DNA of 64,000 bases from Candidatus Nitrosopumilus sp. (GTDB lineage Archaea; Thermoproteota; Nitrososphaeria; Nitrososphaerales; Nitrosopumilaceae), in assembly GCA_013215285.1 (NCBI GenBank), contig JABSRD010000008.1, forward strand, positions 33,406 through 97,405, in the 5' to 3' direction. The translations under genes were made by a program, and so were the position numbers. The first letter of the stretch is position 1. Each line of letters starts with the position of its first letter. Below the pieces are notes generated by a model, which worked only from the letters and a program-made list of their open reading frames with translations, made no database searches and was not told the DNA's origin. Positions 45,816 through 54,291 of this stretch are shown piece after piece.

Positions 45816-46607
45816 TTGAATCAAGACATCATAAAAGAAATTCAAAATCAAGACTATTCCAAGATTACTGAAATGATTGAGGGTTTTTTATCAGACAAAA
45901 TCACAGAATCCAATACAAATGGAATAATTTTAGGATTAAGTGGTGGAATAGATTCAGCAGTTTTAGCTTATCTTTGTAAAAGAAAACTAAAAGAGAAAAC
46001 TTTGGCAATTATAATGCCAGATACGGCAATTACGCCAAAAATAGAAACAGAAAATGCAATGAAAATGATTGCATTAACTGGAATAGAATACAAGTTAATC
46101 GATATCAAACCAATTGTAAATGAGTATACTATGTATCTTGAACCAAATGACAAATCCAAAGGAAATCTAAGAGCACGAATTAGAACTAATATTTTGTATT
46201 ACTATGCAAACTCTAAAAATTATCTAGTTTTAGGATCAAGTGATAAAAGTGAAAATCTAATTGGTTATTTTACAAAATTTGGAGATGGTGCATCAGATAT
46301 TACTCCAATAATTTCATTATACAAACTCCAAGTAAGAGAGATAGCAAAATACCTCGGAGTTCCAGACAATATCATTTCAAAAAAGAGTAGTCCACATTTA
46401 TTGGAAGATCATGAAGCTGAAAAAGAATTGGGTGCATCATATGAAGAAATTGATTCTATTTTGTATTGTTTGATTGAAAAAAAATTATCTGTTGGGGAAA
46501 CAGTGAAAATTACTTTAATTGAAAAATCAATGGTAGAGAAAATTTATGAATTGAATGTAAACAGTGAACATAAAAGATTGTCAGCAGCAAAACCAGATAG
46601 TGAATAA
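45816..46607 (+). CDS. nadE: NH3-dependent NAD+ synthetase
   Basis: A 263-residue enzyme making NAD+ from deamido-NAD+, ATP and ammonia. The ATP pyrophosphatase P-loop is LGLSGGIDSAVLAYL; other conserved blocks are ARIRTNILYYYANSKNYLVL, GSSDKSENLIGYFTKFGDGA and SSPHLLEDHEAEKELG. The glutaminase domain is absent, so it uses free ammonia, apt for an ammonia oxidiser. Start TTG at 45816. cysS follows one base after its stop. Confidence 0.93.
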   Translation: MNQDIIKEIQNQDYSKITEMIEGFLSDKITESNTNGIILGLSGGIDSAVLAYLCKRKLKEKTLAIIMPDTAITPKIETENAMKMIALTGIEYKLIDIKPIVNEYTMYLEPNDKSKGNLRARIRTNILYYYANSKNYLVLGSSDKSENLIGYFTKFGDGASDITPIISLYKLQVREIAKYLGVPDNIISKKSSPHLLEDHEAEKELGASYEEIDSILYCLIEKKLSVGETVKITLIEKSMVEKIYELNVNSEHKRLSAAKPDSE

Positions 46608-46608
46608 A

Positions 46609-47997
46609 ATGAAAATACAAGATACATTATCAAATTCAGAACAAGTGTTAGATATTTCAAAAAAAGTGAAAATCTATCTTTGTGGAGTGACAGTTTATGA
46701 TGAATCACACATTGGTCATGCAAGAACCATAATAGTTTTTGATGTTTTAAGAAAATATTTAGAAAAAAAAGGGGTGGAGATAGAATTTATTCAAAATTTT
46801 ACAGATGTGGATGATAAAATCATCAATAGAGCACAAAAAGAGAACACTACTGCAGCAATGATTAGTACTAGATATATTGAAAATTATTTCAAAGATTTTG
46901 ATGGACTAAATGTTAAACGTGCAACAAACTATCCAAAAGCTACAGAACACATTGAAGATATTATCAAATTTATTGAAAAATTAATAGAAAAACAAGTTGC
47001 ATATACTACTAAAAATGGCGTCTATTTTTCCATATCAAAATTTCCAGAATATGGAAAATTATCAAAAAAGAAAATAGATGAACTACAATCAGGAGCAAGA
47101 ATTGAAGTAGACGAGTCAAAAAAAGATCCGTTAGATTTTGCAGTGTGGAAGTTCTCAGATGTAGAACCTGTATGGGATAGTCCATGGGGAGAAGGTAGAC
47201 CAGGATGGCACATAGAATGCTCTGCAATGAGTATAAAATATCTTGGAGAAAATTTTGACATACACGGAGGAGGAAGAGATCTAATTTTTCCCCATCATGA
47301 AAATGAGATTGCACAATCAGAATCATGTACAGGAGTGTCATTTGCAAAGATTTGGATGCATGTTGGAATGGTAACAATTAATGGTGAAAAAATGTCAAAA
47401 TCGCTTGGCAATATAAAATCAATAAAACATGTTTTAGAGAATTGGGGTCCAAACATTATACGATTATTTTGTCTGTCAGGACACTATTCAAAACCAATTG
47501 ATTATTCTGACGAATTATTAAAAGAGAATCTCACAAAATGGAGACAAGCTGAAACATGTTATTATGAATTAATTCATGTAATTAGTGAAAATCACGAAGA
47601 AATCAATCCAGTAATTGAAAAAATAAGTATAGAATTTGACAGTGCATTAGATAGTGATTTTAACACACATCTGGCATTATCTGCATTTTTCCAACTTGTC
47701 AAAGAAGCAAATAGATTAGTAGCTGATGAAAAACTTGGAAAAGAAGATGCTAAAATCATCAAAACTGAATTTGAAAGAATGATGGAGATATTAGGATTAA
47801 TTATTCCAAAAATTACAGAAAAAGAAAAACAAGAAATAGACGATTTAATTAAAAACAGAGAAAAATTTAGAAAAGAAAAACAATTTGAAGACGCAGACAA
47901 AATTAGAGAAAAACTAAATGAGATGAATATTGAATTGATTGATCATAAAGGAAAAACAATCTGGATGAAAAAAGAAAACATTAAAGCAGAAAATTAA
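46609..47997 (+). CDS. cysS: Cysteinyl-tRNA synthetase
   Basis: A 462-residue class I synthetase. The track starts at 46564, but ATG at 46609 lies just after the nadE stop and gives the normal MKIQDTLSNSEQ start. Motifs: LCGVTVYDESHIGHARTI (HIGH), HIECSAMSIKYLG and GGGRDLIFPHHENEIAQ (zinc ligands), GEKMSKSLGN (KMSKS). C-terminal DALR-type helical domain ends QFEDADKIREKLNEMNIELI. Co-transcribed with nadE. Confidence 0.95.
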   Translation: MKIQDTLSNSEQVLDISKKVKIYLCGVTVYDESHIGHARTIIVFDVLRKYLEKKGVEIEFIQNFTDVDDKIINRAQKENTTAAMISTRYIENYFKDFDGLNVKRATNYPKATEHIEDIIKFIEKLIEKQVAYTTKNGVYFSISKFPEYGKLSKKKIDELQSGARIEVDESKKDPLDFAVWKFSDVEPVWDSPWGEGRPGWHIECSAMSIKYLGENFDIHGGGRDLIFPHHENEIAQSESCTGVSFAKIWMHVGMVTINGEKMSKSLGNIKSIKHVLENWGPNIIRLFCLSGHYSKPIDYSDELLKENLTKWRQAETCYYELIHVISENHEEINPVIEKISIEFDSALDSDFNTHLALSAFFQLVKEANRLVADEKLGKEDAKIIKTEFERMMEILGLIIPKITEKEKQEIDDLIKNREKFRKEKQFEDADKIREKLNEMNIELIDHKGKTIWMKKENIKAEN

Positions 47998-48000
47998 AAA

Positions 48001-48077
48001 TTAGTTTACACTAATTAGTTTATACTAATTATTTTTGTGCGCAAAAAAATTAGGTGAATCTAATTAGTTGTATCTAA
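48001..48077. repeat. Four-copy TTAG-N6-CTAA palindromic array
   Basis: Four 14-base units of the form TTAG-N6-CTAA occur at 48001-48014, 48015-48028, 48050-48063 and 48064-48077. Within each pair the units are directly joined (CTAATTAG). The pairs are 21 bases apart, separated by a short palindromic stretch (tttttgtgcgcaaaaaa). The first two units differ at one position. The array lies between the cysS stop and the TATA box of the membrane protein gene at 48118, so it may be an operator or a protein-binding DNA element. Confidence 0.8.
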
Positions 48078-48087
48078 TTTTCGTAGT

Positions 48088-48096
48088 GTTTAATAG
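48088..48096 (+). promoter_or_regulatory. TATA box for the 48118 membrane protein
   Basis: The sequence gtttaatag lies about 26 bases before the ATG at 48118, and 11 bases downstream of the palindromic array, so bound protein at the array would be next to the promoter. Confidence 0.45.
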
Positions 48097-48117
48097 AATT
48101 ATTCACAAATATAATAC

Positions 48118-48399
48118 ATGAATGTATGGAATAAATTTTGGCAATGGTATGAAAATAAAATACTAGGAAGTATAATCATTATTGCAGTTATACAATTTAT
48201 ACAAATACCTCACATGATATGGAATTTAGATATAATGTTAGAAGCAGGAATTGTATCAAGAGTTCATCCAGTTATTGATTGGTTCCTGTATGGAGTGGAC
48301 TTGATTGAAATAATTTCAATAATTAATGTTGGAATGATAATGTTCAGTCTAATTAAGAAGAGACGAGCTAAAAAACAAGTTGCAGCAAAAATGACATAA
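48118..48399 (+). CDS. Small two-helix membrane protein
   Basis: A 93-residue protein with two transmembrane segments (ILGSIIIIAVIQFIQIPHMI and LIEIISIINVGMIMFSLI) and a basic cytoplasmic tail (KKRRAKKQVAAKMT). The region between, IVSRVHPVIDWFLYGVD, has conserved-looking aromatic and charged residues. Family not recognised. It has its own promoter preceded by an unusual palindromic array. Confidence 0.6.
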   Translation: MNVWNKFWQWYENKILGSIIIIAVIQFIQIPHMIWNLDIMLEAGIVSRVHPVIDWFLYGVDLIEIISIINVGMIMFSLIKKRRAKKQVAAKMT

Positions 48400-48425
48400 A
48401 CACCATCAGATTTTTTTGTTAAAAC

Positions 48426-49637
48426 CTAAAAGAAATCAGACAGAGTCGTTTGTCTAATTATTTTTAAAATGTTTCCATGAACGAGCCATTCAGATTTGCT
48501 AATGCTCATTTTATTTGATGCCAAAATGAGTGCATCATCAAAGTTCTCAGTTATTGTAGGCTTTTGTTTCATAGCCTCGCGAATACCTTCACGAACTTGC
48601 CATACACCAACAGGAATAGCATACTCTGGCCTAATTTCTCTGAGAATTACAACTCCTGCTTGGATTTTCTTTTCAGACAAGTATTCTACAACCCCCAATT
48701 TAGCTGCAAAATAAGCACCAGCTATGGCTGGCGGATGATGAATTCCACGTGCATCCTCATAATCAGACCCAAATCCTAAGATTCCATTTGAATACCAAGC
48801 TTCAATCATTTCATAGATCCATCTGTGAGGAAACAAGACAATAGAGAAAACGTTTCCCAAGTGTTCATATGAAAAGACCCTACATGAATCAATCAAACTA
48901 TAATCTAAAATTTTATCTGTAAGCGATTTAGAAATAATATCATCAGTTGCAGTAATGCTCCATTTAGTTGGAACCAGTTTTCTTTTTTGTCCAAGCATTC
49001 CAACACTAAAGCATTTTTGAATTTTAGAAATTTCAATTCCTGAATTATATAAATTTAAAACTGCATCTTGTGCTTTCAAATCTTTGTCATAAAATATTTT
49101 TTCAATTGATTTTACAGAAGAGGTTCCAGAAAATTTTACAGTTTTTATTTCACCAATTGGACCAAAAGGAGCACTCTCACCATCAAGAGACACGCTAGAT
49201 GATAATGCCTTTTGAAATGTCAAATCAGAATCAATTGGCTTTGAAGACATTGCAACTTCTTGGAGATTTTCAATGTATCTTCCTTCTGTTTGAGTAATTG
49301 AAATTTTTTGTGTTCCACGAACTAAATTTAATCTAAAATTAATAATTTCTTCAAGAGATTGTCCTTTCCACTTTTCAGGACTATCAAGTAGACTTGTGTC
49401 GCCATGAATTGGCGGGACCATTGGACCAACAAAGACTTTGGGATAATTGTAAGAGCCAACAAAAACAGATGGGGGACTAGTGCCACTAATTGAATCAGAA
49501 GAGAATAGATTCCCATATTTTGAGAGGGTTTCATGCCATTTTGCCAAAATTGCACGTCGTATATCTTGAGAATCAGAAGACATGTATTTTGTGCCTAAAT
49601 TATGCATATTAACATGCCTGATCAAAGACTTTGACAA
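48426..49637 (-). CDS. NreA-like DNA repair protein with C-terminal PIP box
   Basis: A 403-residue Nre-family protein, archaeal PCNA-linked DNA repair factors. SPPSVFVGSYNYPKVFVGPM, LEEIINFRLNLVRG and FGSDYEDARGIHHPPAIAGA match the family. The C-terminus QTTLSDFF is a canonical PCNA-interacting peptide. The usual N-terminal zinc-finger cysteines are absent here. Start is TTG at 49637, or ATG at 49607. It is divergent from the BtuF-like gene, with start codons 45 bases apart. Confidence 0.8.
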   Translation of the reverse strand: MSKSLIRHVNMHNLGTKYMSSDSQDIRRAILAKWHETLSKYGNLFSSDSISGTSPPSVFVGSYNYPKVFVGPMVPPIHGDTSLLDSPEKWKGQSLEEIINFRLNLVRGTQKISITQTEGRYIENLQEVAMSSKPIDSDLTFQKALSSSVSLDGESAPFGPIGEIKTVKFSGTSSVKSIEKIFYDKDLKAQDAVLNLYNSGIEISKIQKCFSVGMLGQKRKLVPTKWSITATDDIISKSLTDKILDYSLIDSCRVFSYEHLGNVFSIVLFPHRWIYEMIEAWYSNGILGFGSDYEDARGIHHPPAIAGAYFAAKLGVVEYLSEKKIQAGVVILREIRPEYAIPVGVWQVREGIREAMKQKPTITENFDDALILASNKMSISKSEWLVHGNILKIIRQTTLSDFF

Positions 49638-49652
49638 TTAGTTAGCATATGA

Positions 49653-49660
49653 TGTTTAAG
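49653..49660 (+). promoter_or_regulatory. TATA box for the BtuF-like gene
   Basis: The sequence tgtttaag is centred about 26 bases upstream of the ATG at 49683, in the short divergent region shared with the NreA-like gene. Confidence 0.4.
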
Positions 49661-49682
49661 GATCAACACATTACCAAACCAC

Positions 49683-50606
49683 ATGTCAATTAAGAGAATA
49701 GTCTCTTTTTTACCCAGTGCAACAGAATTACTTTACGAGTTTGGAGTGCAAGACAATCTTTATGGTGTTACACATGAATGCGGATATCCAGCAGAAGCAT
49801 CTTTAAAACTACAAGTGATAGATTCTGTAATAAATTCAGACAAGTTGACCAGTAAAGAAATTGATACGATGACTTGTCAATTAATAAATGACAAAAAAGA
49901 TATTTTTACTTTAAATGAAAAAAACATCATAGAAGCTAATCCAGATCTCATAATATCACAAGAAACGTGTGAAGTATGTGCAGCATACACTGATCAAGTC
50001 AGTAAAGCAGTAAAAATTCTTGAAAAAAAACCAATTCTGCATTCAATAGATCCTCACAATCTACAAGAAATAATAGATTCTGTAACAGAGTTGGGTAAAA
50101 TTTTAGAAAAAGAAACTAAAGCAAAAGAAATCATAGATTCACTTGAAAAAAGAATTCAGATTGTAAAAAAAATTCAAAATAATAATAGGCCTAAAGTTCT
50201 TGCAATTGAATGGATTGAGCCATTTTTTACTGCAGGTCATTGGGTCCCAGAAATGATACACATTGCAGGAGGGAATAACATGATCAGTAAAATTGGAGAA
50301 CATTCAAGACGTTTAGACATTCAAGAGATCATAGAGTCTGATCCAGACATAATTATCATGATGCCATGTGGCTTTGATACAAAACGTACAATTTTAGAAT
50401 ACAACAACATACTGAAAAAAAATAAAAACTGGAATTCTCTTAAAGCTGTAAAAAATAATCAGATTTTTGCAGTAGATGCAAATTCATTTTTTAGTAAACC
50501 AAGCATAAGGACCATAGAAGGATTAGAAATACTTGCTAAAATTATTCAGCCAAATAAATTTGAAAACATAAAAATCACAAAAGATTCATTTTCACAAATT
50601 TGTTAA
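49683..50606 (+). CDS. Cobalamin-binding (BtuF-like) periplasmic-binding-fold protein, no signal peptide
   Basis: A 307-residue class III substrate-binding-fold protein: IVSFLPSATELLYEFGVQDN and EANPDLIISQETCEVCAAY in the first lobe, a long linking helix (residues about 130-165), and FFTAGHWVPEMIHIAGGNNM, DIQEIIESDPDIIIMMPCGF in the second lobe. This is the form of BtuF and similar cobalamin/corrinoid binders. It lacks a signal peptide and any transporter genes nearby, so it is probably cytoplasmic. Cobalamin matters here because the mutase needs it. Confidence 0.75.
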   Translation: MSIKRIVSFLPSATELLYEFGVQDNLYGVTHECGYPAEASLKLQVIDSVINSDKLTSKEIDTMTCQLINDKKDIFTLNEKNIIEANPDLIISQETCEVCAAYTDQVSKAVKILEKKPILHSIDPHNLQEIIDSVTELGKILEKETKAKEIIDSLEKRIQIVKKIQNNNRPKVLAIEWIEPFFTAGHWVPEMIHIAGGNNMISKIGEHSRRLDIQEIIESDPDIIIMMPCGFDTKRTILEYNNILKKNKNWNSLKAVKNNQIFAVDANSFFSKPSIRTIEGLEILAKIIQPNKFENIKITKDSFSQIC

Positions 50607-50632
50607 AAGGTATTGTTAGGCACAAATAGAGG

Positions 50633-51844
50633 TCATTTTTTAATGGCGTTAACCAATGATACAACATCTCTGTCTCTTAGCTGATAATCTACAGGCAATC
50701 TCAGATTATATCTCAAATCTTTACCATAAAGAAGACCCTTAGTCAAGTCAGAATGGATTTCTTTTGCAAGATCAGTAATTGTTGCCCCATCTTTTAATAA
50801 AATCAAATCAGGCAATATTCTTCCCTTTTTATCAGCAAGTTTTACATCATCAGCAACAGGGTAAATAGAATTCATTTTAAGTAATTTGAAAACAGCCACA
50901 TTAATTGCAAACTGAACACCAGTTCTCATATACTCACCCATAATTCCTTGTTTGATGAAATCCAATGCATGAATTTGTTTTTCATTTAGTTTATCAGATT
51001 CAATAATTTCAAATTGTTCAGAACCAGGCGAGTATCTTATCAATCCTTTTTGTTCTGCACGTCGAAGACTAAACTCACTATCACCACTAACAGGAATTAC
51101 TATTGAATCATTATATCGTTCTCGTAACCTAGCAAAATTTTTGTCTGCACCCTCTACATCAATTTTGTTTGCAACAATAAGTGTGGGTTTTGAAATTTTT
51201 CTTAGATATGATGCAAATTTTTTGCTGTCAACCATGTCAAAATCATCAAAATCTTTTTCTTCAAGTTTAGTTGCCAAAAGACTTTCTTTAACATGTGTTT
51301 TATTGACACTGATACCACGATACAAATCAGTGATAGCATCTATAACATCTGATCCGTTTTTTATTAATTTTGATACTTTGTCTCTATTACCTTCTAAAAT
51401 TTTCTGATACCACATGGTCAACTCTTCTTCAATATCTGCAAAATCAGAAACAGGATCACCAGTTCCCACTTCAGTAATTTTTCCAGTTGAATCAATACCA
51501 CCAGAAGCATCAACAACATGAAGTAATGCATCAGATTGTGCTGCAATAGACAAAAATTGATTCCCAAGACCCTTCCCTTTCCAGGCGTCTTTTATCAATC
51601 CAGGTAAATCAATTAATTCAATTGGAATGTAGCGCCATCCATCTATGCATTTTGAATTATTTGGATTGTCTTGAATTTTAAATTCAGGATGAACACAAAG
51701 TGTAATTGCATGGGCTACTCCAGATACAGGTGTTTTAGTAGTAAATGGATATGATGAAATTTCTTCAGAAGATAACGTTGCCGAATTAAAAAATGTAGTT
51801 TTTCCAGTATTAGTTTTACCAATTAATCCAAGTTTGATTGGCAT
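50633..51844 (-). CDS. YchF/Obg-family GTP/ATP-binding protein with TGS domain
   Basis: A 403-residue P-loop protein. G1 is LGLIGKTNTGKTTFFNSATL, G3 IELIDLPGLIKDAWKGKGLG, G4 LIVANKIDVEGA, and the C-terminal TGS domain contains LILLKDGATITDLAKEIHSD. The insert between G3 and G4 is helical, as in archaeal members of the family, which bind ribosomes. Full length and intact. Confidence 0.88.
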   Translation of the reverse strand: MPIKLGLIGKTNTGKTTFFNSATLSSEEISSYPFTTKTPVSGVAHAITLCVHPEFKIQDNPNNSKCIDGWRYIPIELIDLPGLIKDAWKGKGLGNQFLSIAAQSDALLHVVDASGGIDSTGKITEVGTGDPVSDFADIEEELTMWYQKILEGNRDKVSKLIKNGSDVIDAITDLYRGISVNKTHVKESLLATKLEEKDFDDFDMVDSKKFASYLRKISKPTLIVANKIDVEGADKNFARLRERYNDSIVIPVSGDSEFSLRRAEQKGLIRYSPGSEQFEIIESDKLNEKQIHALDFIKQGIMGEYMRTGVQFAINVAVFKLLKMNSIYPVADDVKLADKKGRILPDLILLKDGATITDLAKEIHSDLTKGLLYGKDLRYNLRLPVDYQLRDRDVVSLVNAIKK

Positions 51845-51878
51845 AAAATAATTACTAGCTCAGAATATTTATCTCTGC

Positions 51879-52244
51879 CTAGAAATCAGAAGGGTTTTTG
51901 ATTTTAATTTTTTCAAGTGATTGATTTAGTTTTTTTAGTGCCCAATCAATATCTGATAAATCCTCAGCAGTTAAAGAATCTCTCCATTTATCTAAAACAC
52001 AATTAGCAATTTCTGAACAATTATACAATAAATTCCAATAAGGATGATGTTCAGCTGTAGCATATGCAAGTTCTGTTACATCATTAAGACCATTTTTTGC
52101 CCTTCCCAAAGATGTAATTTTTTCTCCAAAGATTTTGATAATATCATTATCTAGATCTTTTTCAATTTTCAGAGGAATATTTTGTTGTTCATATTTTTTA
52201 ATGAATTCAAGTAGATCTTGGTAAAAATTTTCAAATGTTGCCAT
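51879..52244 (-). CDS. Small helical protein of unknown function
   Basis: The track start at 52292 overlaps the upstream gene; ATG at 52244 (MATFENFYQDLLEFIKKYEQ) begins one base after that gene's stop, giving 121 residues. It is all-helical and charged, ending DIDWALKKLNQSLEKIKIKN. Middle region ELAYATAEHHPYWNLLYNCS could be a small metal- or nucleotide-binding patch. Co-transcribed with the CoA-binding protein gene. No family recognised. Confidence 0.55.
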   Translation of the reverse strand: MATFENFYQDLLEFIKKYEQQNIPLKIEKDLDNDIIKIFGEKITSLGRAKNGLNDVTELAYATAEHHPYWNLLYNCSEIANCVLDKWRDSLTAEDLSDIDWALKKLNQSLEKIKIKNPSDF

Positions 52245-52245
52245 A

Positions 52246-52656
52246 TCAATACAACCTCTGATGTTCTGCCAACATACATCTGTTAAAAACAACCATAATT
52301 CCTTCTTTTCTTACTAATTCTTCAGCTTCAAAATTATGTATTCCCTCTTGCAGCCAAATAACTTTAGGTTTTTTCTTTATAGCCTCTTCTACAAATTGTA
52401 AAACTTGTTCGGAAGGTCTGAAAATATTTATAATTTCAATTTCGCCATCTATTTCTGAAACAGAATCATAGCATTTTTTACCTAAAATTTTACTAGCTGT
52501 GGGATTTACAGGAATTATATCAAATCCATTATCAGCAAGGTATTTGGGAACATAATTGGCAGCTTTTGAAGAATTTTTAGACATTCCTATAACTGCAACT
52601 TTTTTCAGTGTAAGGATTTGATGAATTTCCTCATCAGTATGATCGTCACGTTCCAT
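52246..52656 (-). CDS. CoA-binding domain protein (YccU-like)
   Basis: A 136-residue single Rossmann domain of the CoA-binding family. LKKVAVIGMSKNSSKAANYV is the nucleotide/CoA site; NGFDIIPVNPTASKILGKKC, IINIFRPSEQVLQFVEEAIK and KVIWLQEGIHNFEAEE follow in the expected order, with the conserved VFNRCMLAEHQRL ending. Role in the cell is not established; such proteins bind CoA or acyl-CoA. Confidence 0.85.
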   Translation of the reverse strand: MERDDHTDEEIHQILTLKKVAVIGMSKNSSKAANYVPKYLADNGFDIIPVNPTASKILGKKCYDSVSEIDGEIEIINIFRPSEQVLQFVEEAIKKKPKVIWLQEGIHNFEAEELVRKEGIMVVFNRCMLAEHQRLY

Positions 52657-52710
52657 AAATAATTCAGAAACATGCGGAATATAATTTTTAAAAAATATAC
52701 TAAAGCAAAG

Positions 52711-52721
52711 AATTTTTAATC
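52711..52721 (+). promoter_or_regulatory. TATA box for the Met-rich protein gene
   Basis: The sequence aatttttaatc is about 23 bases before the ATG at 52739, at leaderless-promoter distance. Confidence 0.35.
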
Positions 52722-52738
52722 ATAGTCAAAAATAAAAT

Positions 52739-53227
52739 ATGATGAATTTAGAGCCAAAAACAATCATAGTATTAGGAGCAATAAAGCATGGAATTAATAA
52801 ATTTGAAAGAATTCAAAAAATTACACAGATTAAAGCTGAGGAATTGAATACAATTTTGGAGAAATTGGAAAATAGTGAACTAATTCAAGTTATAGAAAAA
52901 AAAGGGTTGTTAGGTAATAAGATTGAAGTTATTGTCACAGATGGAGGATCAACAAAAGTAGATGAGCAAATTCAGGAATTACAATCAAAATGGAATCAAA
53001 TGTCAATATTATACAAAACAAAAGATAAAGAAAATCTAAAGCAATGTATGGAGGATAACAAATCATTCTTCCCTACGATGATATTTTTTGGGGTCATGGA
53101 CATGATGATGTTTTCAATGATGTTCAGTATGATGGGAATGACAATGTCAAGTTATGTCCCGGCAGAAAATATACCAGATGAGGTAGACAGTTATGATTTA
53201 GATACAGAAACAGGTGAGGGAATTTAA
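52739..53227 (+). CDS. Winged-helix-like protein with a methionine-rich hydrophobic segment
   Basis: A 162-residue protein. The N-terminal 70 residues (ETIIVLGAIKHGINKFERIQ, ELNTILEKLENSELIQVIEK) look like a winged-helix domain, followed by a helix rich in Gln and Lys. The C-terminal part has an extraordinary run, VMDMMMFSMMFSMMGMTM, with 11 methionines in 23 residues, in a hydrophobic stretch. The tail is acidic (DSYDLDTETGEGI). It could be a membrane-tethered regulator or a metal (copper) sensor; this is inference. Confidence 0.6.
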   Translation: MMNLEPKTIIVLGAIKHGINKFERIQKITQIKAEELNTILEKLENSELIQVIEKKGLLGNKIEVIVTDGGSTKVDEQIQELQSKWNQMSILYKTKDKENLKQCMEDNKSFFPTMIFFGVMDMMMFSMMFSMMGMTMSSYVPAENIPDEVDSYDLDTETGEGI

Positions 53228-53282
53228 TTTTGATGTGGGGGTCTAGTGTATATTTTATACTCGATGTGAAAATAAACTATAG

Positions 53283-54290
53283 TTGATTTACAATTCTTTT
53301 GACAATCCAGGATTAGTAAAAGTACTCAAATTTTTACAAACACACAATACCGAATATCTATCAGGTCAAGATTTGAGTGATGTTTTAAGAATTAGTAGAG
53401 TTGCAGTATGGAAACATATCAAAAAAATTCAAGAGTTGGGATACACTGTTGAATCAAAACAGAAGCTAGGTTACAAACTAATTTCAAACTCAAATACACT
53501 ATTACCATGGGAAATAACTACAGGGTTAAAAACAAAAAACATAGGACAACGAGCATATTTTTTTGATTCAATAGATTCCACACAAAATCAGGCATTAAAA
53601 ATGGCAGATAATCATGAAAACGATGGTTCCATAATAATTGCAGAAAAACAAACAGAGGGGAAAGGGAGATCGGGTAGAAGATGGGAATCACCTAAAGGAG
53701 GAATTTGGTTTTCAATAATTTTACACCCAAAATTTGATATTTCAATTACTACTTTATTTCCAATTGCATCATCTCTAGCATTGTCAATTGCAATAGAAAA
53801 AATATTTAAAATATCACCAGAATTAAAATGGCCAAATGATTTAACTATCGAAGGTAAGAAACTTGCGGGAATGATTGTGGATGTGTCATTAGAATCAAAT
53901 AAAATTGAAAGTTTAGTTTTGGGGGTTGGAATAAATTTTAATGTAGACGTAAAACAAATTGAAAAATCACTGAAAGGTACACCAAATTTTTATGGAGTGG
54001 TATCACTGTATGAACAAAAAAATAATATTAAACCTCTTCAATTAGTTCAAACATTTTTGATTGAATTAGAAAAAATTTATGAATTATTGAATACAAAACA
54101 AATAAAAAAAATAATTGTGGAATGGACAAAAAGATCATCAACAATAGGAAAAAATGTAGAATTAAGTACAATAGATGGAAAAATAAAAGGAAAAGCAATT
54201 AAAATTGATGAAGATGGGGCATTGGTAGTATCAAGTAATAATAAACCAATTAGAATTATTGCAGGGGATATTACTCACGTATCAAAATAA
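53283..54290 (+). CDS. birA: Bifunctional biotin-protein ligase / repressor
   Basis: A 335-residue BirA. The N-terminal winged helix is SGQDLSDVLRISRVAVWKHI (residues about 20-45); the ligase core has AEKQTEGKGRSGRRWESPKG, LKWPNDLTIEGKKLAGMIVD and LVLGVGINFNV; the C-terminal SH3-like domain ends SNNKPIRIIAGDITHVSK. It biotinylates the acetyl/propionyl-CoA carboxylase carrier of the CO2-fixation cycle, and may repress its own genes. Start TTG at 53283. Confidence 0.92.
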   Translation: MIYNSFDNPGLVKVLKFLQTHNTEYLSGQDLSDVLRISRVAVWKHIKKIQELGYTVESKQKLGYKLISNSNTLLPWEITTGLKTKNIGQRAYFFDSIDSTQNQALKMADNHENDGSIIIAEKQTEGKGRSGRRWESPKGGIWFSIILHPKFDISITTLFPIASSLALSIAIEKIFKISPELKWPNDLTIEGKKLAGMIVDVSLESNKIESLVLGVGINFNVDVKQIEKSLKGTPNFYGVVSLYEQKNNIKPLQLVQTFLIELEKIYELLNTKQIKKIIVEWTKRSSTIGKNVELSTIDGKIKGKAIKIDEDGALVVSSNNKPIRIIAGDITHVSK

Positions 54291-54291
54291 A

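Noticed and set aside
47009-47900. Minus-strand ORFs inside cysS
   Set aside because: Low-complexity Leu/Phe/Ser translations of the opposite strand of an intact synthetase.
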